DNA from: Streptomyces sp. NBC_00237
GTDB lineage: Bacteria; Actinomycetota; Actinomycetes; Streptomycetales; Streptomycetaceae
Length of the DNA: 64,000 nucleotides
NCBI RefSeq assembly: GCF_026342435.1
Contig: NZ_JAPEMT010000002.1
Location: forward strand, 1,860,001-1,924,000
Direction: 5' to 3'
Shown here: positions 8,690 to 16,122 of the stretch, piece by piece
Numbering within the stretch: the stretch's first letter is position 1
Layout of the letters: each line of letters starts with the position of its first letter
Made by a program: the position numbers and the translations under genes
Notes under the pieces: model-generated
What the model was told of the DNA's origin: nothing
Database searches by the model: none
The model's input: only the letters and a program-made list of their open reading frames with translations

Positions 8690-9386
8690 TGTTCCTCCTG
8701 CCATTGGCGTCGACAGATGTGTCAGTCGTCGTGTTCGTGTCGCCCGGACCGGTCCCCCGGCCCTCGGGCGCGGACGCGGGCGCGGACTTCGTGAGGTTCG
8801 CCTTCGGCTGCGAGCCCTCGGAGGGCTCCGCCTGCGGCGGCACCTGCGTCAGGGCCATCGTCTGCTCGGCCGGCGTTTCCGGACCGCCCGGGCCCGGGTA
8901 CGTACCGGCCGAAGCGACAGCCCCGGCGGGAGCGGAAGCGGCGGGAGCGGAAGCGGCGGGCTCCACCGGAGCCGGTGCGGCCGCCCCCTTCGCCGGGGCC
9001 CACGCGATCGACATCGCACCGCCGAGCAGCGCCAGCAGGAAGCCGACGATGAAGCCGCCGATGTTCGACACCGGGATGGAGACCAGGGCCAGCAGGATCG
9101 CGGCCACACCGGCGAAGATCCGCACGATGGAGTGGAACCACATCGTGAGGCCGAGAGTGACCAGCAGGACGCCGATGATCAGCGAGCCCGCGCCCGCCGT
9201 CGTCGCCATGGTGAGCGTGAGCGCGCCCATTTTGAGGTCGTTGTACGGGAAATACATGATCGGGACGCCACCGAGGATGGTGAGGAGTCCCGCCCAGAAC
9301 GGCCGGACGCCCCGCCAGGCGCGGAAACGCAGCCGCCAGTAGTGGAAATCGCGGCTCTCGCTCGGAACCGAGGTCTCGGCGCTCAT
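8679..9386 (-). CDS. DUF6114 membrane protein
   Basis: A 235-aa integral membrane protein of the actinobacterial DUF6114 family. The conserved start (FHYWRLRFRAWRGVRPFWAG) leads into four hydrophobic segments between about residues 28 and 125 (LTILGGVPIMYF, AGAGSLIIGVLLVTLGL, IFAGVAAILLALVSIPV, IGGFIVGFLLALLGGAMSIAW). A disordered Ala/Pro/Gly tail of about 100 residues follows. The ATG at 9384-9386 has AGGGAGC upstream. This family usually lies beside a DUF6230 gene, as here, so the two probably act together at the membrane. The function is not known. Confidence 0.88.
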   Translation of the reverse strand: MSAETSVPSESRDFHYWRLRFRAWRGVRPFWAGLLTILGGVPIMYFPYNDLKMGALTLTMATTAGAGSLIIGVLLVTLGLTMWFHSIVRIFAGVAAILLALVSIPVSNIGGFIVGFLLALLGGAMSIAWAPAKGAAAPAPVEPAASAPAASAPAGAVASAGTYPGPGGPETPAEQTMALTQVPPQAEPSEGSQPKANLTKSAPASAPEGRGTGPGDTNTTTDTSVDANGRRNSAG

Positions 9387-9551
9387 GAAAACAGCTCCCT
9401 GGAACCGGTGTTGCTGTGCAGAAGATGAGGGAGGGAGGAGCGGGCGAGGCACCCCGCACCCGCCCGGCAGCGCAGACCGACAGTCACTGACGTACCGTCA
9501 ATCAAGCTGCCGGACAGGGCAGTTGTCAGCACCCCGCCCGCAGCGGAGTGC

Positions 9552-10187
9552 TTAGTAGCACTCCTTGACGCCCTTGTGCAGGCGCAGGCTCAGGCCGTTG
9601 AGCTTGAACGTGCCCGCCGAGGTCGCCCAGGCGCGCTGCTTCACGTTCGTCAGCACGGCCTTGTCGGCCTGCTGCGCGAAGCCGAAGGGGTTGGCCTTCG
9701 TGCCCTTCTGGATGCCGGGGCCCTTGGTGGCCTTGCCCGCGGCGACACCGATGTCGATGTTCGAGAACTCGGCGTCGGCGTCGAGGTCGGCGACGTCGAG
9801 GTAGATGTTCTCGGCCTCGACCGGCTTGGCCGCGTCCGTACCGGCCTTCAGCATCAGGCTGATGCTGCCGAAGATCGGGACGTCGGGCGTGACGACCGAC
9901 TGGCACATGTTCGTGATCTTGGCCGACTTGAAGCCGGAGACCGCGACCGGGTGAAGGGCCGGGTTCCCCTTCAGGTCGGTGCCTTCGGCGATCGAGCCGT
10001 ACTGCACGAAGCCCGTGCCGTCGAGCTTGTCGGTGGTGACCTTGAAGTCCTGGCCGGAGACGCTGAACGAAGCCGCCAGCGCGCCCTGGGCCATGGCCAC
10101 GCCTATCGCCGCGGTAGCGGCAACGCTCGGCACCATGACGACCGCGAAGCGACGCCATCTGGTTCCACCGCGTACTTGGGAACTCAT
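9552..10187 (-). CDS. DUF6230 exported protein
   Basis: A 211-aa protein with a classical signal or anchor region: basic RGGTRWRRFAVV, then hydrophobic MVPSVAATAAIGVAMAQGALA, with cleavage likely near ALA-ASF. The mature part (SVSGQDFKVTTDKLDGTGFVQYG onward) matches the DUF6230 family, sometimes mislabelled cholesterol esterase. The start has an excellent AAGGAGGA site. Two Cys (NMCQS about residue 112 and ECY at the C-terminus) could form a disulfide outside the cell. It is first in the minus-strand trio and is separated from DUF6114 by 165 bp. The role is unknown. Confidence 0.88.
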   Translation of the reverse strand: MSSQVRGGTRWRRFAVVMVPSVAATAAIGVAMAQGALAASFSVSGQDFKVTTDKLDGTGFVQYGSIAEGTDLKGNPALHPVAVSGFKSAKITNMCQSVVTPDVPIFGSISLMLKAGTDAAKPVEAENIYLDVADLDADAEFSNIDIGVAAGKATKGPGIQKGTKANPFGFAQQADKAVLTNVKQRAWATSAGTFKLNGLSLRLHKGVKECY

Positions 10188-10908
10188 GTACTTTCCTCCT
10201 TCTCGGACGTACATCTCCGGATGCGGGCGAGGGCCCGTCCTGGGATGGGAGAAGTGCTACGTCCTCGGAGTGCGGGCGCCCGCGTCATCAGGCGTGAACC
10301 ACGGCGTGAGCCACGTCCGTGCCGTCCGAATCACCGGCGATCACCCCCGAGCGACAACCACTGGCCACGCGTTCGCGCAACCTGCTGGACAGGCCCCGCC
10401 GCACAAGCGGAGACCCCCCTGTCCAGAGCCGGCACCACTGCCGCCGGCCCACCCGGTGGGGACCCAAAAGACCCGCGGGCCCCGACTGGCTTGTCAGGAC
10501 GCGGGCAATGGACCAGGCGAGGCCGATCGTGGTGCATTCACGGGCCGGGCACAAGGGGGTTCGTTACTGGCTAGTAACGGGCGGATAACCGAAGCGCCGC
10601 CGGGCGGTCTCGCTGGGTCGCGGACGGCTGCGTCGCGTGACGCGGAATATCGGGTGAATGCCGCAACAAGGCGGACAGAAGGGCGAGTTCGCTTTACTGC
10701 GAGTAACAGCGGCCGCGATTGCCAAGATTTGGCAAAGCGCGGCCGTGATTTATCGACAAGGAGAGCTGCACGGGGTGCCGATGCGCACAGCACCGACACC
10801 CCGCGAGGCAGCTTTGAGCACTTCCGTACGAAGGACTTCCACAAGGAAGCTTCGTTACGGAGCGGACGGTTCCGGAGGGCGGAACGGGCCCCTCCGAAGG
10901 CGTCAGGA
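10188..10908. other. 721-bp gene-free region upstream of the DUF6230 gene
   Basis: No open frame here has codon bias or a ribosome site that I would defend. It holds the divergent control DNA for the DUF6230 trio, the palindrome at 10563-10578, and an imperfect stem-loop at 10822-10861 (TCCGTACGAAGGACTTCC pairing with GGAAGCTTCGTTACGGA). The stem-loop could be the terminator of the minus-strand thioredoxin/TPR gene. Composition is less GC-rich than the surroundings between about 10560 and 10860. Confidence 0.5.
10563..10578. promoter_or_regulatory. palindromic operator candidate
   Basis: GTTACT-GGCT-AGTAAC is a perfect 6-bp inverted repeat around a 4-bp centre, in an otherwise unremarkable spacer. 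Its size and symmetry fit a TetR- or MarR-type dimer site. It is 375 bp upstream of the DUF6230 start, so its target is uncertain. Confidence 0.4.
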
Positions 10909-10953
10909 CCGTCTGGGCCGTCCGGGCCGTCCGGGCCGTCCGGGCCGTCCGGG
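10909..10953. repeat. 9-bp tandem repeat abutting a stop codon
   Basis: Five copies of CCGTCYGGG (the first with T, the rest with C) end exactly at the stop codon of the thioredoxin/TPR gene at 10954. It is the same kind of 3'-end array as those at 478, 12887, 32669 and 45402. Confidence 0.9.
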
Positions 10954-11916
10954 CTAGAACAGCACCCGCGCCAGCTTCGTCCGCGCCGCGCTCACCCGGG
11001 GGTCGTCCGCCCCGACGACCTCGAAGAGTTCGAGCAGCCGTACGCGCGCCGCGTCCCGGTCGTCCCCGGCCGTCACGCGCACCGTGTCCACGAGCCGCCC
11101 GAAGGCGTCCTCGATGTGGCCGCCCGCGAGGTCGAGTTCGGCGGCGGCGATCTGCGCGGGCACGTCCGCCGGGCGCTCGGCGGCGTCCTTGCGGGTCTGC
11201 TGCGGGTCCAACTGCGTGACGCGGCCCAGCAGTTCGGCCTGCGCGAGACCGGCCTTCGCGTCCGGGTTCGCCGGGTCGTCGGCGAGTACGTTCTGGTACG
11301 CCCGGACCGCGCCCGCGAAGTCGTTGACGTTCAGCGCGTCCATCGCGGCGTCGAGCAGCGCGTCGTACGGGCCGACCGGCGCCGGGGCGTCGACCGGCGC
11401 GGGGCCGTCCGCGACCGGGATGCCGGTCAGCCCGAAGCGCTCCTCGCCGACCTGGATCAGCTGGTCGAGGGTGGCCCGGACCTGCTCCTCGGGCGCGACG
11501 CCCTGGAAGAGCGGCAGCGCCTGTCCCGCGACGACGGCGAAGACGGCCGGTACGCCCTGGACGGCGAACTGCTGAAGGAGCATCGGGGCGCTCTCGCCCT
11601 CGACCTTGGCGAGGACGAAGCGCCCCCGGTACTCGACCGCGAGGTCCGCGAGCTGCTGGACCAGCTGCTCGCTCTGCTCGGAACGGCGCGACCAGAAGGC
11701 CACGACGACCGGCACCTCGGAGGCGAGCTGGAGTACGGAGGTCTCGAATCCGGCCTCGTCGACGTCGAACACGAGGTTCGAGGCGGGTACGGCCGGTGCG
11801 CCGCCCTGCCGGGCGGCTTCGGCGCGCGCCTGTTCCGCCTTCTGCTTGGCCTCGTTGGCCGCTTTCACCGCGGCGAGGTCGACGACGCCGCTCATGGACA
11901 TGTTCCTAGGCTGCAT
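10954..11916 (-). CDS. thioredoxin-fold/TPR protein lacking active-site cysteines
   Basis: A 320-aa cytosolic protein. The N-terminal stretch (to about 45) is charged and helical. A thioredoxin fold (about 47-155) includes VPVVVAFWSRRSEQ, VLAKVEGE and GVPAVFAVVAGQ with the cis-proline. A helical TPR-like region (about 185-320) includes AYQNVLADDPANPDAKAGLAQAELL. At the CxxC position the sequence is W75-S-R-R-S, so both redox cysteines are Ser and it cannot be a disulfide reductase. The architecture matches the CnoX/YbbN family of holdase chaperones, in which many members have lost the CxxC. The ATG at 11916 has GGGAGG upstream; a longer frame upstream has no support. A chaperone role is inferred. 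Confidence 0.9.
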   Translation of the reverse strand: MQPRNMSMSGVVDLAAVKAANEAKQKAEQARAEAARQGGAPAVPASNLVFDVDEAGFETSVLQLASEVPVVVAFWSRRSEQSEQLVQQLADLAVEYRGRFVLAKVEGESAPMLLQQFAVQGVPAVFAVVAGQALPLFQGVAPEEQVRATLDQLIQVGEERFGLTGIPVADGPAPVDAPAPVGPYDALLDAAMDALNVNDFAGAVRAYQNVLADDPANPDAKAGLAQAELLGRVTQLDPQQTRKDAAERPADVPAQIAAAELDLAGGHIEDAFGRLVDTVRVTAGDDRDAARVRLLELFEVVGADDPRVSAARTKLARVLF

Positions 11917-12193
11917 GCGTACATCCTCCCCCCTCGGCGACCGGTTCAGAAAAGCGTCGCGGCAGTGCCACGACGGGTGGTACCTGTGGCGCCGGGTCCC
12001 CACCTGGCGCCTGTGGTTGTCGCTCGGCCCGCCCGGATGTCCGCGAGGGACTTCCCGTGGGCTTTCGCTACAGGTCGTAGCGTAACTCGACAAGCCCTCC
12101 GAGCGCCTCGTGATCTCCCTCACGACTTCCTTCCCCAAAGACGTGCGCCGCGCCCCTGCCGAGCCGTACCTACTCGCCGGTATGGTCGCAGGC

Positions 12194-12892
12194 ATGTCCA
12201 CCCCCGCCACTCCCGCCACTCCTGCGCAGCCCCGTAACGAACCCGGCAACGGACCCGGTGTCGGACCCGGTGTCGGACCCGGCAACGGCCCCCGTACCGG
12301 ACGCCCGCGCAGCGCCGCCGCCGACGAGGCGATCCTCGCGGCGACGCGGGACGCGCTGGTGGAGCTGGGCTGGTCGAAGCTGACGATGGGCGACGTGGCA
12401 CAGCGCGCCGGGGTCGCCAAGACCACCCTCTACCGGCGCTGGGCGCACAAGAACGAGCTGGTCGTGGACGCGGTCGCGGTCCTCTTCGACGAGCTGGAGC
12501 TGCCCGACCGGGGCAGCCTGCTGGAGGACGTACAGGGTGTGGTGCTGCAGTTCGCGGCGCTGCTTGAGCGGCCGGAGACGAAGACCGCGCTGATGGCGGT
12601 GGTCGCGGAGTCGACCCGGGACACGGCCCTGCGCGAGCGCATCCGCTCGGCGATCGTGGACCGCCAGAAGCGCCTCGTGCTCCTGGGCCGGGAACGCGCG
12701 CAGGCCCGCGGCGAGCTGCCGTACGAGGAGTCCTCCGTACAGGCAGCCCGCAACGCGGACCTGATCTTCGACGTGATCGCCGGGGCCGTCGTGCACCGGG
12801 CCCTGGTGAGCGCGGAGCCGGTGGACGCGACGTGGGCGCGCAATTTCACGGCGCTGCTGGTGGGGGGCCTGGGCGGGGTGTCCCCCGGGTGA
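12194..12892 (+). CDS. TetR-family transcriptional regulator
   Basis: About 232 aa. A Pro/Gly/Asn-rich N-terminal tail (GPGVGPGVGPGNGP, encoded by 12-bp tandem repeats at about 12246-12290) precedes a classic TetR DNA-binding domain: AAADEAILAATRDALVELGW, then SKLTMGDVAQRAGVAKTTLYRRWAHKNELV. The remaining 140 residues are the helical ligand and dimer domain (TetR_C_11-like: LLERPETKTALMAVVAEST). Its start is uncertain: ATG at 12194 is chosen as a compact start, while in-frame starts at 12182 or 12110 are possible and none has a clear ribosome site. It is divergent from the thioredoxin/TPR gene across 277 bp. The ligand is unknown. Confidence 0.88.
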   Translation: MSTPATPATPAQPRNEPGNGPGVGPGVGPGNGPRTGRPRSAAADEAILAATRDALVELGWSKLTMGDVAQRAGVAKTTLYRRWAHKNELVVDAVAVLFDELELPDRGSLLEDVQGVVLQFAALLERPETKTALMAVVAESTRDTALRERIRSAIVDRQKRLVLLGRERAQARGELPYEESSVQAARNADLIFDVIAGAVVHRALVSAEPVDATWARNFTALLVGGLGGVSPG

Positions 12893-12955
12893 CGCGGACC
12901 TGGTGTTCCGGGGGTGACGCCGACCTGGTGTTCCCGGGGTGATTCAGACCTGGTA
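12887..12955. repeat. 25-bp tandem repeat holding two stop codons
   Basis: Three 25-bp units (core GGGTGACGCNGACCTGGTGTTCC) start at 12887, 12912 and 12937. The first copy contains the stop of the plus-strand TetR gene (12890-12892). The last contains the stop of the minus-strand epimerase gene (12944-12946). The array is therefore the whole convergent junction. Confidence 0.85.
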
Positions 12956-13957
12956 GCGGTCCGGCGCGAAGAGGTGCACGTTCTCCGCGACCCACTCGCT
13001 CGTCCGCTTCAGCCCCTCCTCCAGGCTCGTCTCCGGCTCCCAGCCCGCCCATTCGCGCGCCCGGGTGTTGTCGGAGAGCAGCCGCTCGACCTCACTGCCG
13101 GAGGGCCGCAGGCGCGCCGGGTCGACGACGACCTCGGCGTCCCGCCCGGAGGCGGCGATCAGGGCCTGCGCCAGCTCGCCGATGGCGATCTCTCGTCCGG
13201 TGCCGAGGTTGACGGTCTGTCCGAGGGCCCGGTCGCAGTCCGCCATCGCCAGGAAGCCGCGCGCGGTGTCCGTGACGTACGTGAAGTCGCGGGTCGGCGT
13301 GAGCGAGCCGAGCTTGATCTCCCGCGCACCGGCGTGCAGCTGGGCCAGGATGGTGGGGATGACGGCACGCGCCGACTGCCTCGGCCCGTACGTGTTGAAG
13401 GGCCGTACGACCGTCACCGGCAGCTCGAAGGCGTGGTGGAAGCTGAGCGCCATCATGTCGGCGCCGATCTTGGACGCGGAGTACGGCGACTGCGGCTGGA
13501 GCGGGTGGGCCTCGCTGATCGGGGCCGTCAGGGCGGTCCCGTACACCTCGCTGGTGGAGGTGTGGACGAGGCGGCGGACGCTGTGCCGACGGCACGCCTC
13601 CGCGATGTTCTCCGTACCCACGACGTTCGTCTGGACGTACGCACCGGGCGAGGAGTAGCTGTACGGGATGCCGATGAGCGCGGCGAGGTGGAAGACGGTG
13701 TCCATGCCCTCGACGGCGTCCGAGACGCGCCCCGCGTCACGGACGTCGCCCGTGAACATCTCCACCTGATCGTTCGTCAGATGGTGCTTCAGGAAGCCCT
13801 TCTCGGCGTACGGCTTGTAGTGCACGAAGGCGCGGACGTCCGCGCCGCGCTCCACCAGCAGGTCGACGAGCGTGGAGCCGATGAAGCCCTCGGCGCCGGT
13901 GACGAGGACCTTGCGGCCGTTCCAGTCGATGCGGTTGCTGTACTCACCGAAGATCAT
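12944..13957 (-). CDS. NAD-dependent nucleotide-sugar epimerase/dehydratase
   Basis: Extended short-chain dehydrogenase of 337 aa, acting on a nucleotide sugar by family inference. The Rossmann motif KVLVTGAEGFIGSTL is at residues 16-30. FHLAALIGIPYSY follows, then the catalytic Ser/Thr strand VHTSTSEVYG, the YxxxK pair in SPYSASKIGADMM, and VVRPFNTYGPRQSARAVIP, typical of UDP-sugar 4-epimerases and GDP-mannose 4,6-dehydratase relatives. Its ATG overlaps the stop of the MurG-like gene (ATGA), so the two are translated together. That suggests they modify and transfer the same sugar on a lipid- or wall-linked substrate. The exact sugar cannot be read from the sequence. Confidence 0.92.
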   Translation of the reverse strand: MIFGEYSNRIDWNGRKVLVTGAEGFIGSTLVDLLVERGADVRAFVHYKPYAEKGFLKHHLTNDQVEMFTGDVRDAGRVSDAVEGMDTVFHLAALIGIPYSYSSPGAYVQTNVVGTENIAEACRRHSVRRLVHTSTSEVYGTALTAPISEAHPLQPQSPYSASKIGADMMALSFHHAFELPVTVVRPFNTYGPRQSARAVIPTILAQLHAGAREIKLGSLTPTRDFTYVTDTARGFLAMADCDRALGQTVNLGTGREIAIGELAQALIAASGRDAEVVVDPARLRPSGSEVERLLSDNTRAREWAGWEPETSLEEGLKRTSEWVAENVHLFAPDRYQV

Positions 13958-15150
13958 CGGGTCAACTCCATTGCGCGGTAGGTGTGTTCGGGAAGTCCGG
14001 ACAGCCGCAGCACCTGTGCGGCCAGCAGGTCGGCGGCCTGCGCGTGCGTGCTGGGCCCGGCGGCCCGCGCCATCGCGGCGAGCCGTGCCGGGTCCGCGAG
14101 CAGCGGCTCGACGAGCGCGGCGAGGCGCTCGGCGGTGGTCTCGGCGTCCGGTACGAGATGGGCGGCCCCCGCGTCGGACAGCACGCGGGCGTTGTGCGTC
14201 TGGTGGTCGCCGGGGGCGTGCGGATAGGGCACGAGGACGGCGGGGACGCCGACGGTCTCCAGCTCGGCGACGGTCGCCGACCCGGCCCGGCAGACCACGA
14301 GGTCGGCGGCGGCGTACGCGAGATCCATCCGGTCGAGGTACTTCACGACCGTGGCGACGGGGTTGCCCCCGACCCTCTGACGGGTCTCCTCCAGCGTGGC
14401 AGGACCGGTCTTGATCAGCAGGTGTACGTCGTCCCGCCCGCGCCACCGCTCGGCGAGCCCGACGGCCGCCTCGGTCAGCCGTACGGCCCCCAGGCTGCCC
14501 CCGTTGAAGAGCACGAGCCGCGCCCCCTCGGGGACGCCCGTCGCCCGCCGGGCCTCGGCCCGCAGCCCCTCCCGGTCGAGGTGGGCGAGGGAGGCGGCGA
14601 TCGGCATCCCGACGGTGAGGGCGTTCTGCCCGCCCGCCAGATGGGCCCGGCTCCGGTCGAAGGCGATGGCGACGTTGCCGGTCAGCCGGGCGGCGAACTG
14701 GTTGGCCCGCCCGGGGACCGCGTTCGACTCGTGGATGATGCTCGGCAGCCCGGCCATCTTCGCGCCGACGATCACGGGAGCGCTCGGATAGCCGCCCATG
14801 CCGACGGCGACGTGCGCCCCCTGCTCCTTCAGGATCGCGCGGGCCTGCGCCCCCGACTTCAGGAGGGCTGCGGGCAGCAGGAATCTCTTCGCCCCCAGCG
14901 ACGGGTCGAACGGGATCATGTCGACGGTGTGCAGCCGGTACCCGGCCCCCGGTATGAGGTCCTTCTCCAGCCCCCGGGTGGTCCCGACGAACGAGATCAC
15001 GGCGTCGGGCACGGCCCGGCGCAGGGCTTCGGCGAGTGCGAGCCCCGGGTAGATGTGGCCCCCGGTGCCGCCCGCCCCGATCACGACGGAGAGGGGACCG
15101 GCGCGGTGGGGTCCGACTGAGAGTGGTGTGCGCATGGCCGCCACACTCAC
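13954..15150 (-). CDS. MurG-like UDP-GlcNAc glycosyltransferase
   Basis: A 398-aa GT28-type transferase. LSVVIGAGGTGGHIYPGLALAEAL is the MurG glycine-rich donor/lipid region. VGMGGYPSAPVIVGAKMAGLPSIIHESNAVPGRAN is close to the MurG acceptor motif, and the C-terminal donor domain has VCRAGSATVAELETVGVPAVLVPYPHAPGDHQ. Canonical murG lies in the division/cell-wall cluster, absent here, so this is probably one of the extra MurG-like proteins of Streptomyces with a specialised glycan role. The GTG at 15150 has AGGGA upstream, though GTG 15144 or ATG 15135 are possible. It is divergent from the response regulator by 49 bp and overlaps the epimerase. Confidence 0.88.
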   Translation of the reverse strand: MSVAAMRTPLSVGPHRAGPLSVVIGAGGTGGHIYPGLALAEALRRAVPDAVISFVGTTRGLEKDLIPGAGYRLHTVDMIPFDPSLGAKRFLLPAALLKSGAQARAILKEQGAHVAVGMGGYPSAPVIVGAKMAGLPSIIHESNAVPGRANQFAARLTGNVAIAFDRSRAHLAGGQNALTVGMPIAASLAHLDREGLRAEARRATGVPEGARLVLFNGGSLGAVRLTEAAVGLAERWRGRDDVHLLIKTGPATLEETRQRVGGNPVATVVKYLDRMDLAYAAADLVVCRAGSATVAELETVGVPAVLVPYPHAPGDHQTHNARVLSDAGAAHLVPDAETTAERLAALVEPLLADPARLAAMARAAGPSTHAQAADLLAAQVLRLSGLPEHTYRAMELTR

Positions 15151-15158
15151 GAAGATCC

Positions 15159-15175
15159 CTAAGAAGCTTCTAAGA
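15159..15175. promoter_or_regulatory. direct repeat in the murG-like/response-regulator promoter region
   Basis: CTAAGA occurs at 15159-15164 and 15170-15175. The 11-bp period is one helical turn, as expected for tandem binding of an OmpR-family response regulator. It lies 25 bp upstream of the regulator start and next to the divergent glycosyltransferase start, so autoregulation and control of the neighbour are both plausible. Confidence 0.4.
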
Positions 15176-15199
15176 GCCTGGTTTGGCAGGATTCGTCAT

Positions 15200-15880
15200 A
15201 TGACGAAGATCCTGGTGGTCGACGACGAGCCGGAAGTGCGGGCCGCCGTCGAGGACGGCCTCTCCATCGAGGGGTACGAGGTCCACGGCGCGCCCGACGG
15301 TCTGGCGGCCCTCTCGTCCGTCGCCGCCTGGCAGCCGGACGCACTCGTCCTGGACGTGATGATGCCGGTCATGGACGGCCTCGCCGTCTGCCGCCAGTTG
15401 CGCGGCCTCGGCAACCGCACCCCGATCCTCGTCCTCACGGCACTCGACTCGGTGAGCGACCGGGTCGACGGCCTGGACGCGGGCGCCGACGACTACCTCG
15501 TCAAGCCCTTCGCCCTCGACGAGCTGGTCGCCCGCGTCCGGGCCCTCATCCGCCGCGCCGCCCCGCTCCCGGACGAGGACGGCTCCCTCTCGTACGCCGA
15601 CCTGACCGTCGACCCGGTCACCCGGACGGGCCACCGCTCGGGCCGCCCCCTGGAATTCAGCCGCACCGAATTCGCGCTGCTGGAGTTGTTGTTGCGCCAT
15701 CCCGGCCAGGTCCTCCCCCGCGAGCTGATCCTCGAACTGGTCTGGGGCCGCGACTTCGGCCCCGACTCCAACTCCCTCGCGGTGTACGTGGGTTACCTGC
15801 GCCGCAAGCTGGAGGCGGCGGGCGAACCCCGCCTCGTCCACACGGTGCACGGCGTCGGCTACCGACTGGACCTGGCGTGA
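15200..15880 (+). CDS. OmpR-family response regulator
   Basis: A 226-aa regulator with the receiver domain at 1-117: KILVVDDEPEV acidic pocket, phospho-acceptor Asp52 in LVLDVMMPVMDG, switch Thr80 in VLTALD, and Lys102 in DDYLVKPF. The C-terminal winged helix (about 130-226) includes LEFSRTEFALLELLLRHPGQVLPRELILELVWG and VHTVHGVGYRLDL. The ATG at 15200 is preferred over the longer open frame because the receiver fold begins there. It forms a pair with the histidine kinase at 16119, although 238 bp and a small overlapping frame lie between them. The signal and targets are unknown. Confidence 0.95.
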   Translation: MTKILVVDDEPEVRAAVEDGLSIEGYEVHGAPDGLAALSSVAAWQPDALVLDVMMPVMDGLAVCRQLRGLGNRTPILVLTALDSVSDRVDGLDAGADDYLVKPFALDELVARVRALIRRAAPLPDEDGSLSYADLTVDPVTRTGHRSGRPLEFSRTEFALLELLLRHPGQVLPRELILELVWGRDFGPDSNSLAVYVGYLRRKLEAAGEPRLVHTVHGVGYRLDLA

Positions 15881-16122
15881 GCGGGAACCGGTGCCTGCAC
15901 GCGCCGGGACGGTGGCGTCGGGCCGGGCTCCACGGGACGCCTGCCGCCGGACTTCACGGGACGCCTGCCGCCGGGCTCCACGGGATGCCTGCCGCCGGAC
16001 TTCACTGGGCCGCGCTCCACCGCGCACCCGCCGCCGGGCACGCGGCCACGGCAGGCCCGACCGGGCGGGCCCCGCACACCGGCCCCACCGCTGGTGGCTC
16101 CCTCCCCCTGGACCCGTCATGA
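15877..16122 (+). CDS. possible 81-codon bridging ORF with LHGxPAAG repeats
   Basis: A GTG at 15877 overlaps the response-regulator stop (GTGA). The frame closes with a TGA at 16120-16122 that overlaps the kinase ATG (TCATGA). The peptide starts VSGNRCLHAPGRWRRAG and contains four LHGTPAAG-type repeats, encoded by a 24-bp tandem repeat (about 15923-16006). Overlap at both ends is what a translationally coupled gene would show. However, the product is low-complexity and resembles nothing I know, and the DNA could be a repeat-expanded spacer that simply stays open. Low confidence as a protein. Confidence 0.3.
   Translation: MSGNRCLHAPGRWRRAGLHGTPAAGLHGTPAAGLHGMPAAGLHWAALHRAPAAGHAATAGPTGRAPHTGPTAGGSLPLDPS

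Noticed and set aside
12110..12193. Upstream extension of the TetR gene to 12110
   Set aside because: The frame is open but has no family residues and no better ribosome site. Retained only as an alternative start.
15891..16118. N-terminal extension of the histidine kinase from 15891
   Set aside because: The added residues are Arg-rich repeats of the 24-bp unit in the wrong frame; the kinase membrane segment starts after 16119.
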